Shown here: piece after piece, positions 38,601 to 52,500 of the stretch
How positions within the stretch are numbered: position 1 is the first letter of the stretch
How the letters are laid out: every line of letters starts with the position of its first letter
Assembly: GCA_013365365.1 (NCBI GenBank)
Contig: JABVXU010000071.1
Location: forward strand, 119,898 to 183,897
Origin: Cruorifilaria tuberocauda
Lineage: Eukaryota; Nematoda; Chromadorea; Rhabditida; Onchocercidae
DNA length: 64,000 nucleotides
Direction: 5' to 3'
Notes under the pieces: model-generated
Seen by the model: only the letters and a program-made list of their open reading frames with translations
What the model was told of the DNA's origin: nothing
Database searches by the model: none
Translations under genes and position numbers: made by a program

Positions 38601-41600
38601 TTTCTGTAAATAATACGTGCCTTGAATGACAAAAGTGCAATGGAATTAATAAGATTTAAGTAATTACATAACGCAAGGAATCAAATTCGAATTGTAAACA
38701 ATAATCTAAGCATTCTGCACCGGAAATATTTATTTGAAAAAAGAGATGGAAATGCAGTACATATTTTACTTTAAAATTAGATGACCGCGTTCCTAACAAG
38801 ATTACTACTTTTGCAAAAGTAAAATGGTAATAAAATTGGATCGTTTATACTTTTGCATTCGATGCATAATCCTCTATGAGTAAAAGAATTCTTGAATGCA
38901 TCTAGTGCTGAATGCATAAAAATTCTTATGGAAGTAAATTAAAATCAAACCGATTGCAATAGAAAGCATCGTAACAACGCTCACACGTTTTCAGTTTTAC
39001 ATCTGTAGCCTGACAATAAGCACAAGCGCGACCAATACCCTTACGATAAAGAAGACGTTGAACAACGGCGAATTCAACAATATCATCATTGCAATCATAA
39101 GGATCATGTACTTGGAAGCTGAAAGGAAATGGTGAAGTAATTTAAATAACAGAATGAAATCATTATAGCAGAGTTAATTTCAAACAGTTAATCTAGATAT
39201 TCAAAAAATTTGCATAAATAAACTCGTGGTATGTTGTAAGACGATATGTTACATTACATATGTGGACAATGAGAACTCATAAACCGGTTCACCGGTTATC
39301 ATTAAAATGACTAAATTATAGAAAAACAAAATCCTGATTAAGTTTTTAGAAAGAGATCGTGAGCGCCGATGTTTAAATTACGAAAAAAAATTTCTCACTT
39401 ACACGTAAATAATGTCCGTGGTAAGTATGTTGTTAACGCTGTCATCAGGATTATATGCACGAACAATACGATGGTTGTTTACTTCAATCATACGCATCTA
39501 AAATTTCTGGTTTAAAAATTACAACTTTCAGCTAAATCTCAAGAGACGAGGTCAGTACTATTATGTTAAATTGTTACTATACTGCTGATTCATCGTTCTG
39601 TTAAAACTTACAGACTTCGGATTTACATTAACTAGCCGCGACAACGCATCTAGTACTTCTGAAATCTTGCCGTCTGCATTATATCGCACCACAATCTGCA
39701 AATAAAATGCATTAATAGATATAATTTACAAAAATTCCATAATGGCTGTTTACTCGCCTTAAACTGTAACCAATTACATAAGAAGTTTGAAAATGACTTT
39801 GTAAAATTTGTTCTATACAATCTTGCTGAAAAAAATACGGAACACATACTCGAACGGGCTTAAGGCATGGATCAAGAGGCCAAAAATACACGGTAGAAGA
39901 ACGTTTTTCTTTTGGAAACGGTACAGCAAGATAAGCAAACGGATCGAAAGTGATGGATATCTGAAAATTAAAGTAGAAATATTAAGGAAAGAGGGAAAGC
40001 TTGGCATTTAGTGAATAGAAACTCCGATATGCAAAAACTGAACTCAAATTGATCGAAATTTATATCCGAAAGAATTCAAATGAATTGGAAACAAATTATC
40101 ATAAAATGAATCTATATTATTTTCTGCAAATTCACCTGACTGCACTTCGGACATTGAAGTCTGGATTTCAATTGACCATGAAACAGATCCACGAAAATGG
40201 AGTCATTACGCAACAGGTGGTTATGCCAAGCTTCACGCGAAACCTTAACGAATAATTATAACGGAAATTCACAAAATGTAAGTTAAGAGTTAAATTTTCG
40301 AAATAATCTATACCTCAATATCTGGTCGTCCTTCGGCTTCAATCGTGTTCGTTGTAGGCTTCACTCGAACTCGATTAAGGTCTTCGTGCAATCCGTCCAA
40401 TACGAAACTCAAAAATTCATGGGCATCATGCTGAGCAAAATTTGCAAACTGCGTAGCCTTCTCGGCGACTAATTCCTACAATACACGAGACATATAATTT
40501 TATTTCATCAATAACCACGCATATTACAATTGATGTCTATGACAAATTAATCAAAGTTTAATAATGCTTTTTAACATGATTTGGAGTACATGATTTGCAT
40601 GATTAGAAATATGAAATTCATAGATTTCACGCCAGCAAAACTTCTTAAACTGCTTTCTGATAATACCACAAACCTTTATTTTTGTTGGTTCATATGCACG
40701 ATTCATACCATTCCACATCTGTTTCATAAATTCGGCAAAAACTTCTGCCAAACGTCCACCAAAGCCAAGTGGATTCATCACATTGATATCTTTCTTGTAG
40801 TAACCACCTAAATATTATGGAAATGTATCAGGACATTAATTGCGCGACACTTAACAGATTTGTAATAAATGATTTGAAATATAACTCGAAAATTTTAAAA
40901 TACAATTACTTCTACCCATTATTTACTTCCCCTACGTTGTATATCTCATTAAAACCGAAGAAATAAAATATACAAATACCGTCTATGGATAAAGTCAATG
41001 ATAAAAGCTATACATAAGAAAAGGGCTCTTGAAAGCTGCTAAAGAAGCAAACGAGGAAATACAGATTACTGAGTAAAACATTTAACATCTATTTACCACT
41101 AAAGTAAATTTGAAGTTCCTTGCAGTTGACAAGCATCTGCAAAGTAGAATTCATAAAACATGTATTTCCAATATTACGCAGGCCAGTAAAACCACAATCG
41201 ACCACTGTTCCTTGCTCATCATACGGTAATACCTGTAGACAGAATTATTCGTTTTACTAGTCTCTGATGAATTTGGTCTTACATGAACTTTTATGTAATT
41301 AGGCAAAATAATTTCTTAAGATTTTAGTTCCCAAAGTTAAAAGCAGATAAAGTTAATTTGTCTTCCTTTTCATATGATTAAAAGCGTCTAGTGTTATTTA
41401 ATTTTCTCTCAAATAATTTCCATATCTGTAAGTTTTTAATTACATACACTCCCATTTATTAAATAAATCAAATACTTTAGCTGTCGGACGAGCTGTTGGA
41501 GATGCTGAAGGAGGAACAGTTTGTTTTAACGCACTGTTTGGTGAGTGTTGCAAATCATTCAATGAGTTTTGAGCAATGTTTGAGGAAGCTGAGGAAGCCG

Positions 41601-44600
41601 ATGAAAACAGCGACGAAGAGGACGATCTAAAAAATTTAGAACATACCAAAGTTGTGCAAACCAGTTAAAAATAATACAAACATTGTGATTGTATCGAAAT
41701 CGGTATCGATCCTTTCGATACTACACAAGTGGAACAAGCAAAATCATTTCGGATACCATTTGCTTAAACTGATTCATTATAAACATATCGAGAGCGTTTT
41801 ATTTGAAATTACGAAATAGTATCACTTACAAAGCTTAAAAGAACAAATAACCTTCGTAAAACTGAACTAGTTGACTGCGATCTCAGCGTTGTTGATGGGT
41901 AATTTTCATATGTATTAAAATTGAAAGTTTGCGTTGAATATGGAATCCGACTGGTAGGGTAATAGGAGGTACGCTGATATTTAGAACCATGTGAAGAAAT
42001 CCAGCTCGAAGACTGTCCTGTAGGAGGCAAACCTGATCGATCTGTTGAAGAACCAATGTAACGATATGAAATGCTCGGCCGTCTATAAAATTTAAATCTA
42101 AAAAACCGAAAATTTTAAAATCAATTGATAATCAGACCGTGTTCCGCATTTCCTGTAAAAATAAGAATTGCAGCTTAAAACATATCTAATTTAGCGTTAA
42201 GAATATTTCTACTTCTTAAGAAAATGAAGGAAAACTAACGATGTGTGAGGCAGTGCGGTGGATGAGGAGCGTAAAGCCGATAAGGCACTAGATGAGTTAC
42301 ATTGTAATAAGCCTGAACTCCACTGACTTGGATCCCGCTTTTTTAACACATATTCTCGATCGTCAGAACGCATCTGGCACTCCTCTGGTATTATGTCATG
42401 TATAAGCTCTGCATGCCAAATAAGTTGCACGGATTTATCCACTCCATATTTTAACAGAATAGGATCTCCATCCGACCTACAAAACAATTCAGTGAGAACT
42501 CAAAGCAGCTGAATGCATATTATGAACATCACTTTCTTCTCTCCCCCTCGTTGCATAATCTTTTCAAGCATTCCGTTAAAACTCTATAATTGCATACTTA
42601 ATCTTTTATCTTCCAAACATTAAGTTTTCATCTGCTCTTATTCTTGTTGGCAATTTTCTGTTTAACTGTTTCATTGGTGTTTTTATTCAGTTGCATTTGC
42701 TGATCATTACAAAACAAAACTACTGTTCCAAGATTCTTAGAATTTACAGAGCATAAAAAATTGTCAAAAAGAAGATTGGAACCTAATTCTACTTCTTGAA
42801 AAATAAAGTATTTGATTTCATTTTATTCAGTTTAAAAGAAAGCAATGAAATAATATTTAAAAACTTAGTTTTATAAATGTACTTACAGGCAATGAAAATC
42901 GATTTGCAGGGAACGTTCATGAAAAGTGACGGCATCGATAAGGATTTCCTTTTGAGTTACACGGACAACATGTAGGTCTGGAGATTGCTTGTACTCGCCA
43001 TATTTCAACGAATCTATAACATCCTCAGTGATTAATTATTAGGTTACAATAATTAAATAAATTTTCTTTTACCCGTCTATTAATTATTTCTCTTTTATTT
43101 TCTTTTCATTATCGAAACTTCGACAAGAAAATTTTCAGAGCAGTAGAGTGATGATGATAAAGACAAAGATACGAAGAGACAACTTAAAATCATTACAAAA
43201 TCGAATAGAAATATAAATTCTTCAAGAGATATCTAGTGGGAAATGTAGTGATTAATATAGAGAGAAAATCCTACTAATATTTTAGCTTTGAAGAACTAAG
43301 AGTGCGAAATAGTTTCTATATCTATATCAGAATATTCCAATAGTATTGACACTAGGGAAAGATGAATCTTAAAGAAATCGTAATTTCAACAGACAAGATC
43401 AGATTAGCTGCTAAATATGAATTAATTTAATTAACTTGAAATTAACCCAAATTATAGGTTTAAATCTAAAATCCCTGGAAGTAACTACTTGAAAATTTGA
43501 AAAATACCTAATTTCCACTAACAATATATTGAGAAAATCAGACTCGTTTCCAAAGTATTTTACAAAATTTTTTTGTGTTGAAAGGATTGAATATATATTG
43601 AAGTTTACACTATTGAAGATTAAAATCCTTTATCAACGCAAAAAAATGTAAAATAGTAAATACGCGGATACATCATATCGAATTTTCCTAAGATATCCAC
43701 GACAAGCATTAGCAAGTTAAGTAAAGGTAAAAACTATAATTTTACTTTCCAAGTTGATTTACAACTAATCATTTTTTCAGGTCAAAACGGTAGACAGATG
43801 GGAATTCTCGAAATTAGCATCTCAATATGAATACAATCTTAGTCAAACAAATACATTTCTTTCTCGAAGTCTGATATGACAAAGTTCAAATATGTTTGAT
43901 GTCACATATCATCTTAATTTCATAAATATTGCTTGAAAATTTTCTCTGAATACCCCAAATATAGATAGAAATACTTACTCTTACTTTATTTTTATTTGTA
44001 ACTTTCTCCATGATGTCATCAAGCTAGTATATTTAAAGATAAATCATAGTGATATTTCTGCTTTTCTGGAAAACTGAATTAAAATTTAAAATAACTGGAA
44101 TTTCGGAAAGTGTGTAATCGGAAACTTAAACTTTCCTGGGCTTTAAATCGCTCATTCGAACTTTTTTATTAGCCACCTAATAAAAAGTTGATGTATAACT
44201 ACAGAAAAAAGTGCCTGGAATGGAAAGAGAAGTCTATATACACTTTTTTCCTCCGGAGTCGTGGAAGTAAGCCAATAATTGGAAATTAAAGATATGAAGA
44301 AAAAAACAGTCTATAAGAATAAGAAGAATTAATAAGCTGCAACTCCATTAAAATAAGAATGATCACCCACACGACGTTTAATTGAAATAGAAAGCATGAT
44401 TCACCGAAAGTATTTATGTGATTATATAAAAATCAAAAATCAGACGCTATTTTTTCCTTCCCCCCATCACAATCCTTTGCACGCATGCCTACACAGATTT
44501 TATTTTATAAATAACTCCATCCTAATTGTTCAACGAGTCAAGAACAATGATTTGATGGGTCAGCATTCGATTTCAATTCGAATTATTTAAAAGGGAAGAG

Positions 44601-47241
44601 CAGTCAGGAAAGAAAACAACATCAAAATACTGATATTCATCGCACAACATCGTTTTATGGATTTGAAGAACAGTGAAAGCGAAATCAAGTCCTGTGTGAA
44701 TCATCCACTAATTTGACCTTATTTTAAATAATTGTGCGAAAAAACAATCTGGGAGGAAAAAGCATAAAAATTTCCAGGAAGTATTTTGAATTACTCAACT
44801 AAGTTGAACTGATGAGGCCAGTTCATGTGATACTTTCAGGCTCGTGACTTCTCTAAAGAAATGATCTAAAACTAATGCAATTTTATAATGATGTAAAATT
44901 TTAATCGGTAGAGATCTAAGATCCAGCAATATTCTTTGACGATCTTACAAATAATCTCAGATGACACAAACCGAAAGTTATGGTAAAATAAACCTACCGA
45001 CGTTACCGCATAAATTTCATCACACGAAACACAAAGGCACTACTAAATCACTATTTCTTATATAGTACTAACTGAGATGAAAAATGCCGTAATTCAAGGA
45101 TAAATCTCAATTTTCAATTCACAAATAAAAGAATACTTCCTCCGCTGAATCCAAAAACATGAGTAAACACCTCGACAGAGAAAAAAAGGCATAAAAAAGA
45201 AACAAAACAAAATAGAAAATCGAACCACATGAGTCATTCAATAAACAGATGGAAATCGAAATAGAAATTTTAAACAATAAGGAACAAAACACATCATTTT
45301 CCTCAAGCATGAAAATTTATAAAAGAAGTGAAAGTTAGTTAGAACCGTGGAAGAGTTACTTAATGAATACAATACACAAGTGAGATAAAAAGCAGTTGGT
45401 CGACAAACAGAGGTCGCCAAATGCCTGCGTATTTTTTAAGTTACGTCAAAAAGAACATATGAAATTATGAAAGACGGAAGTGTAAAGAAGAAAAAAGGAA
45501 GGCGAAATCTTCGGAGAGATATTAAGAATAAAAATATTTCTTTTTAATACAAAAAAAGAGGAGAATGAAGACGAAAAAATTTTCGTGAAAAACATGAAAT
45601 GAAAAGAAATGGAGCAGTGGAAGAATAAGATGCTACCAAGATATCTCTCTAAATGTATCCAAGTGGAAGAGAAAGTGATAAAGAGAAGTAAGCTAGTATG
45701 ACAGTTAGAGCATATACGAAAAGTATAAGCTGTCCTGTATGTAAGCATAGTTCAAGTTCTGAAGCTCAGGTTTAAGCCTGAGTTCTTTTATCATAATTCC
45801 TCCATTCTCTAACATTTCTCCACCGGATTAATCTTCTGCTGCCGCTCTTATTATCCAATCATTTTCAGGATCCTCCTCGCTCATTTCCTGTACACTAAAC
45901 ACAACCCTCTTTGTTCGTTCATCTATCCTAAGTTAAGTCAGCAAATGTCTCATATCATTAGTTCGGAATAGCTTCGATCATTCTATCATTAAAATTGTTC
46001 ATTCTTTTATAGCACAAAAAAAAAAAACAAGCAAATGGAAATTCGTCATCTAAATGATAGGAATTTCTGAAGGCTGGTTCATTTAAAACTATTTGTAGAT
46101 TCCAATTTCCCTGAACGCATACAAACATCCTATATAGTCTAACACGTAATGGAAATAACAATGAGGGGAAGCTAATGTTAATGAATAAATTTTAAGCGAA
46201 AATTTTGGATTAAAAAAGATAATGCAATCAAAGATGTAAATTAAAAACTGGAAATATAAAGTATTAAATCTAATATAACCGCAATAAATCCTAGTATATA
46301 AAGTATTAAATCTAATATAACCGCAATAAATCCTAGTATATATATATATATCATTATAGTCAGAAAACTGCAAAACCTGTTAAGGATTAAGCAGTTATTT
46401 ATTTGAATAGATTTGTGCCATGTTTTCATCCTAATATGCATTAAATAAGCTATGTTGGACTATTAGCTTCAGATCTACGAAGTCTCTCTCTTCAATATTA
46501 AAACTTCGTTATCGAGAGAGCGACTACAACTGTCCATTTAGATGCTAGCACATCATCTCCAGCGGGATGGCATTATTACACATCTCAGGGGTGATCTAAG
46601 GCATGCCTAACCTAGGAGAGGCTATCTGATATCAATCCAAATTTAAGCAGATAAACAATATACAACCTACAGAAGGATTGAAAATTTTTTCATTTTATAA
46701 AAGCGGAATATCTGGAAACTGGAAGTGTTTTTCAGAACACACTGTTCATGATAAAAACCTGAAGCACTAAAGTTCAAAGAAAATAAAAATTATGGCAGTT
46801 CAACCCAATCCAACCACAGGAAAAAAACATAACAATAATTCATAAACATAATATTCATACCGATTGATATGATACAAACTTCCGGGTTTGCGTTATACTC
46901 GAAATCCATTATACCTGTAACTTTAGTAGAAAGATTATTAACAGTTTAGCAGGTAAAGTTTAGCAACTAAATAGTATAAGTTCAATTTCCTTGGCATTTA
47001 TTATAATTTTTGGTGACTCAGAAGAAAGACGAAACATTAAAAATGCAGTAAGCATCAAATTTCAACCATCGTCATTTTGATTGCTATCGGAATTTGTTCC
47101 CATTGCATCATCTATTTCAAGTATGGTACTGTCAAAATTCTTGCAAGTACTATCTTCATCCTTGATCGCTTCTTCCAAATCAATTGGATCATCACTCTTC
47201 ATTTTCTCTATATCTCCTTCACAATTCCCTAAACAAAATTT
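35632..47241 (-). CDS. USP19: USP19-type ubiquitin-specific protease, tail-anchored, 5' incomplete
   Basis: Exons: 47067-47241, 46861-46914, 42887-43013, 42240-42476, 41852-42082, 41476-41626, 41097-41232, 40674-40807, 40314-40475, 40136-40243, 39850-39960, 39612-39695, 39403-39497, 38951-39118, 38361-38510, 37945-38089, 37627-37777, 37206-37303, 36992-37134, 36587-36800, 36281-36392, 35989-36117, 35632-35789; 1090 aa visible. Order: acidic linker; CS (p23-like) domain ending LKKRDPSQW; Ser-rich linker; USP domain opening [10 protein letters not shown] (catalytic Cys codon 41158-41160), with AQHDAHEFL; a MYND zinc finger (exons 38951-39118 and 38361-38510) inserted in the catalytic domain; His box HYISLG (His codon 36333-36335); and a C-terminal hydrophobic segment in the last exon. 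CS plus inserted MYND plus tail anchor is the architecture of USP19, which removes ubiquitin from ERAD and other substrates at the ER. The first exon(s) were not found. The upstream two exons rest on phase alone; the intron after 46861 is 3.8 kb. Confidence 0.9.
35978..36117 (-). CDS. USP19 alternative 3' end without tail anchor (read-through)
   Basis: If the donor at 35987-35988 (ATG|GTATTG) is not used, the exon reads on four codons (HYGIG) to TAA at 35978-35980. The product would be a cytosolic enzyme with the whole USP domain but no membrane segment. Mammalian USP19 is known to make both ER-anchored and cytosolic isoforms by alternative 3' exons. That both forms occur here is inferred. 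Confidence 0.4.
45100..45720. other. Purine-rich stretch inside the large USP19 intron
   Basis: The plus strand is strongly A/G-biased (GAAGAAAAAAG, GAGAATGAAGACG and similar), giving artificial Ser/Phe-rich reading frames on the other strand. It lies within the 3.8 kb intron 43014-46860. I see no gene. Confidence 0.5.
46253..46338. repeat. Perfect two-copy tandem repeat, about 41 bp
   Basis: The block TATAAAGTATTAAATCTAAT followed by ATAACCGCAATAAATCCTAG is present twice back to back without a difference, then runs into a short TA tract. It lies in the large USP19 intron. Perfect identity points to a recent duplication. Confidence 0.9.
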
Positions 47242-49490
47242 CTGCAAAAACGAACCAGAGAGAACAACTTAATAAAATCACAAAACGCATGACTGCGACG
47301 ACGATAACCTATCTTAAGTTTTTATATGTGATGTTATGAAACTTACAATAAGCGGTCGAACTTATCACCATTATCATCACTACGGCAACTATATATGATT
47401 CTGATTTGTTTATTTCTGGCTAACCCAATCATTTCAAATCATTCAAGTTGTATAAAAGCATTGACGATTATATTGGGTGGGAAAAATTAAGTTACTGACT
47501 TGCACGAAGCCTTTGCGAAAGCATGTTCTTGACACAAATTGAACCTCAGAGCTATATAAACATCGACGGATCGCACTGAATTAGCATATTTTTAACCCAT
47601 GCAAATCTTTTAGAGATCAACCAATCTTTTTACCCATCTAGTCGACTACTCTATGTGCGATAAAGCTACCCTCCCAATTACAATAAATTATACACCCAAA
47701 CATCAACAGCAACACCACTATGATCTTGTGCAAAAATTATCATAAGTGAGAATTGTCTTGGTACAAAGATGAAGCAATTATTACAATTTCAATATCAAAA
47801 AGCGATGACATAAATGACATCGACGAAGAAAATGAGAACCAATACCGTTATGATTTCTTCGATTCTTATGATATTGCTAATAATGTAATCAAAGAACAAA
47901 GAACACTTTCTACTAGATTGGTCAATCAATGTCAATTAACTTTTAATTCAGAAAATTAATACAGGAAATTATTATAAACGAATCCAATAGATATTCCATT
48001 ATTAACGACTCTCCATTCGTATGGTTTTGCCATCAGTCTGATCACTATATGATAATAATCTGCTCACACATGTATCAATAAAAGGAAAGAGAAATTTGTA
48101 ATTCCAATTCAACTAAAGCTTGAATCTAATTGTATTTTAACTGAAATTAAATTAAATTAATAAAACAAGGTGTAAGAAATGATAGAACCAATGTGTAATA
48201 ATGTGTAATATAAGTGGAACTTAGCAACAAAACAATAACAATATGTGAAAGATTGCATATGCTACAGATGCGTCTATTATTGTCCCAATAAAGTGTTTAA
48301 TTTCGTAATATCCGAAATGCTATAATTTTGTTTCGTTCCATTTCATCGCGTATTATTTTAGCAAAATTTTTATTTAAATTAGAAAATTTGACAAACAAGT
48401 AAGCAACGCAGAGTTGTAATTATTTATCCACTTTACCAATATAATAATGCTTGAGAAGATAAAACCCGATTCTTTAAATAATTTGAAAGGTGGAAAGAAA
48501 TGAAATAGTTTAACTTGTTTTTTCCAGTAAATATCACTAAAGTACTTATTTAATTTTAAGGAATCTTTCAATCACACCTATGACGGATATATAAAACGTA
48601 TGCATATGCAAAAATATAACGAAGTCCATTAATGAAACAATTTTGTTACAATTTTTTTGCATATGAAATTATGCAAATGTGACGAAGAATCATAAACAGA
48701 GAAAAGGAAATAATCAGTGAATATCAATTGATCCATGATATTTCTCATCTTAAATTACTTGAAAAAATTTTACCAAAATCGATTTTGAATGGAAGAAATA
48801 TGACAAGAATGCAAACGATACGTAACTAAAAGACGTGTAACACGCCGAATAACACATATCTCATGCAGATATAAATATATACATACATACACAAACATAT
48901 AAAGGCATATACACAGATGCACAGACACAGATAGATACACACACATACATATTCAGAGGAATCGATTTGTCCGAAGTGAATATACAAAATGCATTTTCGT
49001 TTGCTAGGAGGCATTAATGATGATGATATGTGGTTTGATTTCATCATAAGATTGAAATGGATCACGTTTATGAGTTCATGCAATAACAGAGTCGTTGACT
49101 GGTAGCTGTTTAATGTCCGCTCATATGAACAAATCTTTCCAAGGTTAATCCATGCATATTGAGCGAGATGGGAGAAACGTGAAGCTGAAATTGACATAAT
49201 CTTTTCACTACGTCATACACGTCGTATACGATAAACTGGAAGACGCACGACTATCCTTTCTATTTTTTCAGCTCACGTATTAAATTACGACGTACACGAA
49301 TTTGATATTTTCTTGGTAAAATGCGGACAGTAATTGAGATCCTAAAAGTAATTAGTGGTTGGACAGGCCAATATTTGTATTGGACGAGGAATATTATTTT
49401 CGGGTTTTATTCCTTTGGTCTAGTTTATTTAAATGATATCATGTTAAATTGCATTAATGATATATCTTTCCTTCCTCTTGCATAAATTGT
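47242..49490. other. Divergent region upstream of USP19 and LIG3
   Basis: About 2.2 kb that should contain the missing first exon(s) and promoter of USP19 on the minus strand and the LIG3 promoter on the plus strand. The USP19 exon at 47241 starts behind a clean TTTTTGCAG acceptor, so a further exon or a trans-spliced leader lies upstream. I could not identify it. It also holds the CA/TA microsatellite at 48862-48957. Confidence 0.5.
48862..48957. repeat. Imperfect CA/TA-rich microsatellite
   Basis: Run of ATACATACATACACA, ATACACAGATGCACAGACACAG and ACACACACATACAT-type units, with tetra- and dinucleotide steps mixed. Confidence 0.8.
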
Positions 49491-49497
49491 ACTTCAG
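49491..49497 (+). promoter_or_regulatory. Possible trans-splice acceptor of LIG3
   Basis: ACTTCAG after a pyrimidine-rich stretch (TTTCCTTCCTCTTG) ends 48 nt before the ATG at 49546. A TAA in frame three codons upstream of that ATG excludes a longer N-terminus in this exon. Confidence 0.45.
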
Positions 49498-49545
49498 ACG
49501 TTTTGGACGTGGATAACAGATACGTGAAACGATACATAAACTCTG

Positions 49546-52500
49546 ATGACATCAAAATTTGGACTTGATTACGCTAAACGGATTGCTAAATGTAAAAAAT
49601 GTCAGCAGCAGTTATTCAAAGGGGTACGTTTTATGTTGATATCTAATTGATGCTTACATCGATATGAAGAGAAATACGTACTTTAAGTCGTAGGTTATTA
49701 TTTTGCAATGTATGGGACTATAAATTACCAACAAAACAGCATTCTCGTTTATTCCTTACTCGTACTTTTTATTGTCACTTTTCTTTTCAAATTTTGACAT
49801 CTTCTACAAACTTTCAACATTATATTTGTTTAGGTTATTTATCATACTTAACTGGGATTTTCAATTCTGTTCAGCAGATTTAATGAATTTCATCTAACAA
49901 AAGTTAACTGACGAGAAAAAGTGCTGATTGAAGTAAGTCTCTCTAATCGGCGATCGGCGTTCTCAATTTTTTATTTTTTCTTAGGATTTACGAATGTGGA
50001 GAATGGTGCCCAATCCTTTTACGGCAGATTCTGGAAATCCAACGGAAATGAAAAATTATTTTCACGCAGAATGTCTTTTTGAAATACTTATACGTTGCCG
50101 CGCTACAACAAAAGTTATTGATTCACCGGATGATATCGAAGGTTCTTCAAAATTAACTATCATTTTTTGTATTAGCAAACTTTTTGCTTTCTTTTTCTTC
50201 TAGAATAAGGTCTTATAGGTTGGCATGCTGCAAATGATGATGACAAAGAAGTTATCCTAGAGAAAATTAGGAGTCTTTCGGAATTACGACTGAAAAAGTT
50301 TGGAGATAAAATGAAGGTTTCAACGTCATCTCCTTCAAAAGATACACCTAAACCAACTGTTCCGGAAGGCAGGTCTTCTGGAAAATCGAAAGGTGGGAAT
50401 GTGAAAACAGTCAATTCTGCTCGAAAGAGAACAAAACACGAAAGTAGCGAGCAAGATCAAGATGAAATAACTTCTGAAAAAGTTGGTGATGACAAATCAA
50501 AAGACTCCGAAATGAGAAACCATCAAGAGCTGTCAGGAGCAGAAATCTCGAAAGCAGGTAAAACAGAGGATCGTATTCAGAAGATGGGGAGCAAGTTCGA
50601 TGTGTTCAAATTGTTCTGCAAACTTTGTGATGTGATTGCATCAGTATCGAAGTATACCGAAAAAACTGCAGCCGTTAAGATATTCATTAATAAAGGTACA
50701 TTAAACTACCTGTTAACGCTGCTTTTTTTCGGCACAGCAATCTCTATTCATAGAAAATGATTATTGGAAAAATTCTTCATAAATTCGTGGAATTAAAATT
50801 AAGATATTTTCATGCAAGCTTTCTCTCCTTTCTTTTACTTTTGGGATTTCGCGTTATTTACTGCTATCACTGAGCTGGCTTTGTCGATTATGTTATCTTA
50901 TTATTGTTTGAGAAACTCACGAAATTAAATTTGTAATCAGATAAGGTTCATTTCAGAAGGCTATGATGGCGACTTATGTTTATTGCTCAAATTTTTAATT
51001 CCAGAAGCAGATCAGAGAGTATATAATTTGAAAGCAAAACAGATTATAAATATTTTTTCCGCTGTTAGTATAAGGATTTAAATTTTTTTCATGTTCCATT
51101 GCCAATATTGCATTTGAGTAGGAGAGAGATATTCAGGCGCAAAAGCCAACTATACCAGTTCGATTCCAGCATGTTTGTCTTTTCTTCCGTTTATAATGAG
51201 TTCAGTTGACATTTTTCACGTGAATAAACTGCTCTCGCTCCAAAATATACATTTAAATATATCTTGTAGTTTTTTTAAGTTGTTTGATTGGTCAGTTGAC
51301 GAATTAACGGAATCGTACAATCAAACAGGTGATGTGTCTGAGACAATATGTTTATTTCTGTCAAAATTCGGTAATGATCGAAAAAAATCGAAAGTAACAA
51401 ATCAAATGGTAAGCTTAAAATATGAATGGATAAACCACTTATCGAGTTTCATTATGATTTTTATTTATTTTCACCATAACTCTGATCTATATTTTATTCT
51501 AGCAATAAATAATACAGACTTCCATCTTTTACTTATGGTTTCATGATTTCTATGTATAAATTTTTTTAAATAGGCTATGTTCAGGTAGACGATTGGTTAG
51601 AAAAACTCAGTGAACTAACACGGGACAAGGAGCAACAATTACATTTTTCAAAAATATGTGAATTGTTAGTGATTTGTTTTGTCGGAAGAATCGCATTCAT
51701 TAATTATGTTTTGTAGAAATTAAACAGTCTTTTCACGTTTAAACCAAAGAGAAAGATCATTTCAGGTTATTCAAAAAAACCCTTGTAATTCTCTAAAAAA
51801 TCTTCGTATTCCAAGCATAGATAAATCAAAATTAATTGCAGAGTCTCGTGTCTGGAGTTGAAATATATTATTCGTTTGATAATGAAAGATCTGCGTGTAA
51901 ATGCTGGGGCAAAACATATGTAAGTGTTGAATTGACTTGTAATTTAATGCATCGGTTTAATTTGTACCTACATTTCATCCTTTATGTTTCTTGAATTGTG
52001 CAATATTTTTGTAATAAGTATTTTAATGTGATATCCAGAAATTCCTTCTTCGTTATCATGAAACATTTAGCTATTCAATTTAATTGAATATCAATCACCG
52101 TTTCTTTAAGGTTGGAAGGCTTAAGGAAAGGTGCATATGAAATGTTCCAAAATTCACGAAATCTGCGAGCTGTTATTGAAAAGTGTCAGCACACTGAAAA
52201 AGAAAAGTCATTGGACGGTGGTATAGTTTTGAATACAGCAGTTAAGCCTATGCTTGTAAGTTTTTCATGTTGAATATATTAGCTTGAAATGTTACGCTTC
52301 GTCTCTTAATTTTAGGCTGATGCAAAAGATTCATGCAAGGCGGATAGAAAGGGCAAAAAGCGAGAGACGGGGAATAAATGAGCATTGATGAAGAGACTTT
52401 GATTGCTCTTTTTTTGCAAAGTCAGCATGTTGGCTATATTTTAATTAGTGATTTTAGATTAAATTTGTATTGTAAGTTAATTTATTGAGGCCGAGCAATG

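Noticed and set aside
45100..45750. Ser/Phe-rich minus-strand frames
   Set aside because: Arise from a purine-rich stretch inside the large USP19 intron; no domain, no splice phase that fits USP19.
47753..47959. Acidic plus-strand frame of 68 codons
   Set aside because: Opens with TTG rather than ATG, has no neighbouring exon and no known domain; it lies in the USP19/LIG3 intergenic region.
48826..49197. 123-residue minus-strand frame starting MSISASRF, considered as the first USP19 exon
   Set aside because: Position and strand fit, but half of it is microsatellite translation, there is no similarity to USP19 or a CS domain, and the donor choice is arbitrary.
51157..51172. CCAGTTCGATTCCAGC, resembling a tRNA T-arm
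   Set aside because: The stem does not pair correctly and there is no D-arm, anticodon arm or acceptor stem; it sits in a LIG3 intron.
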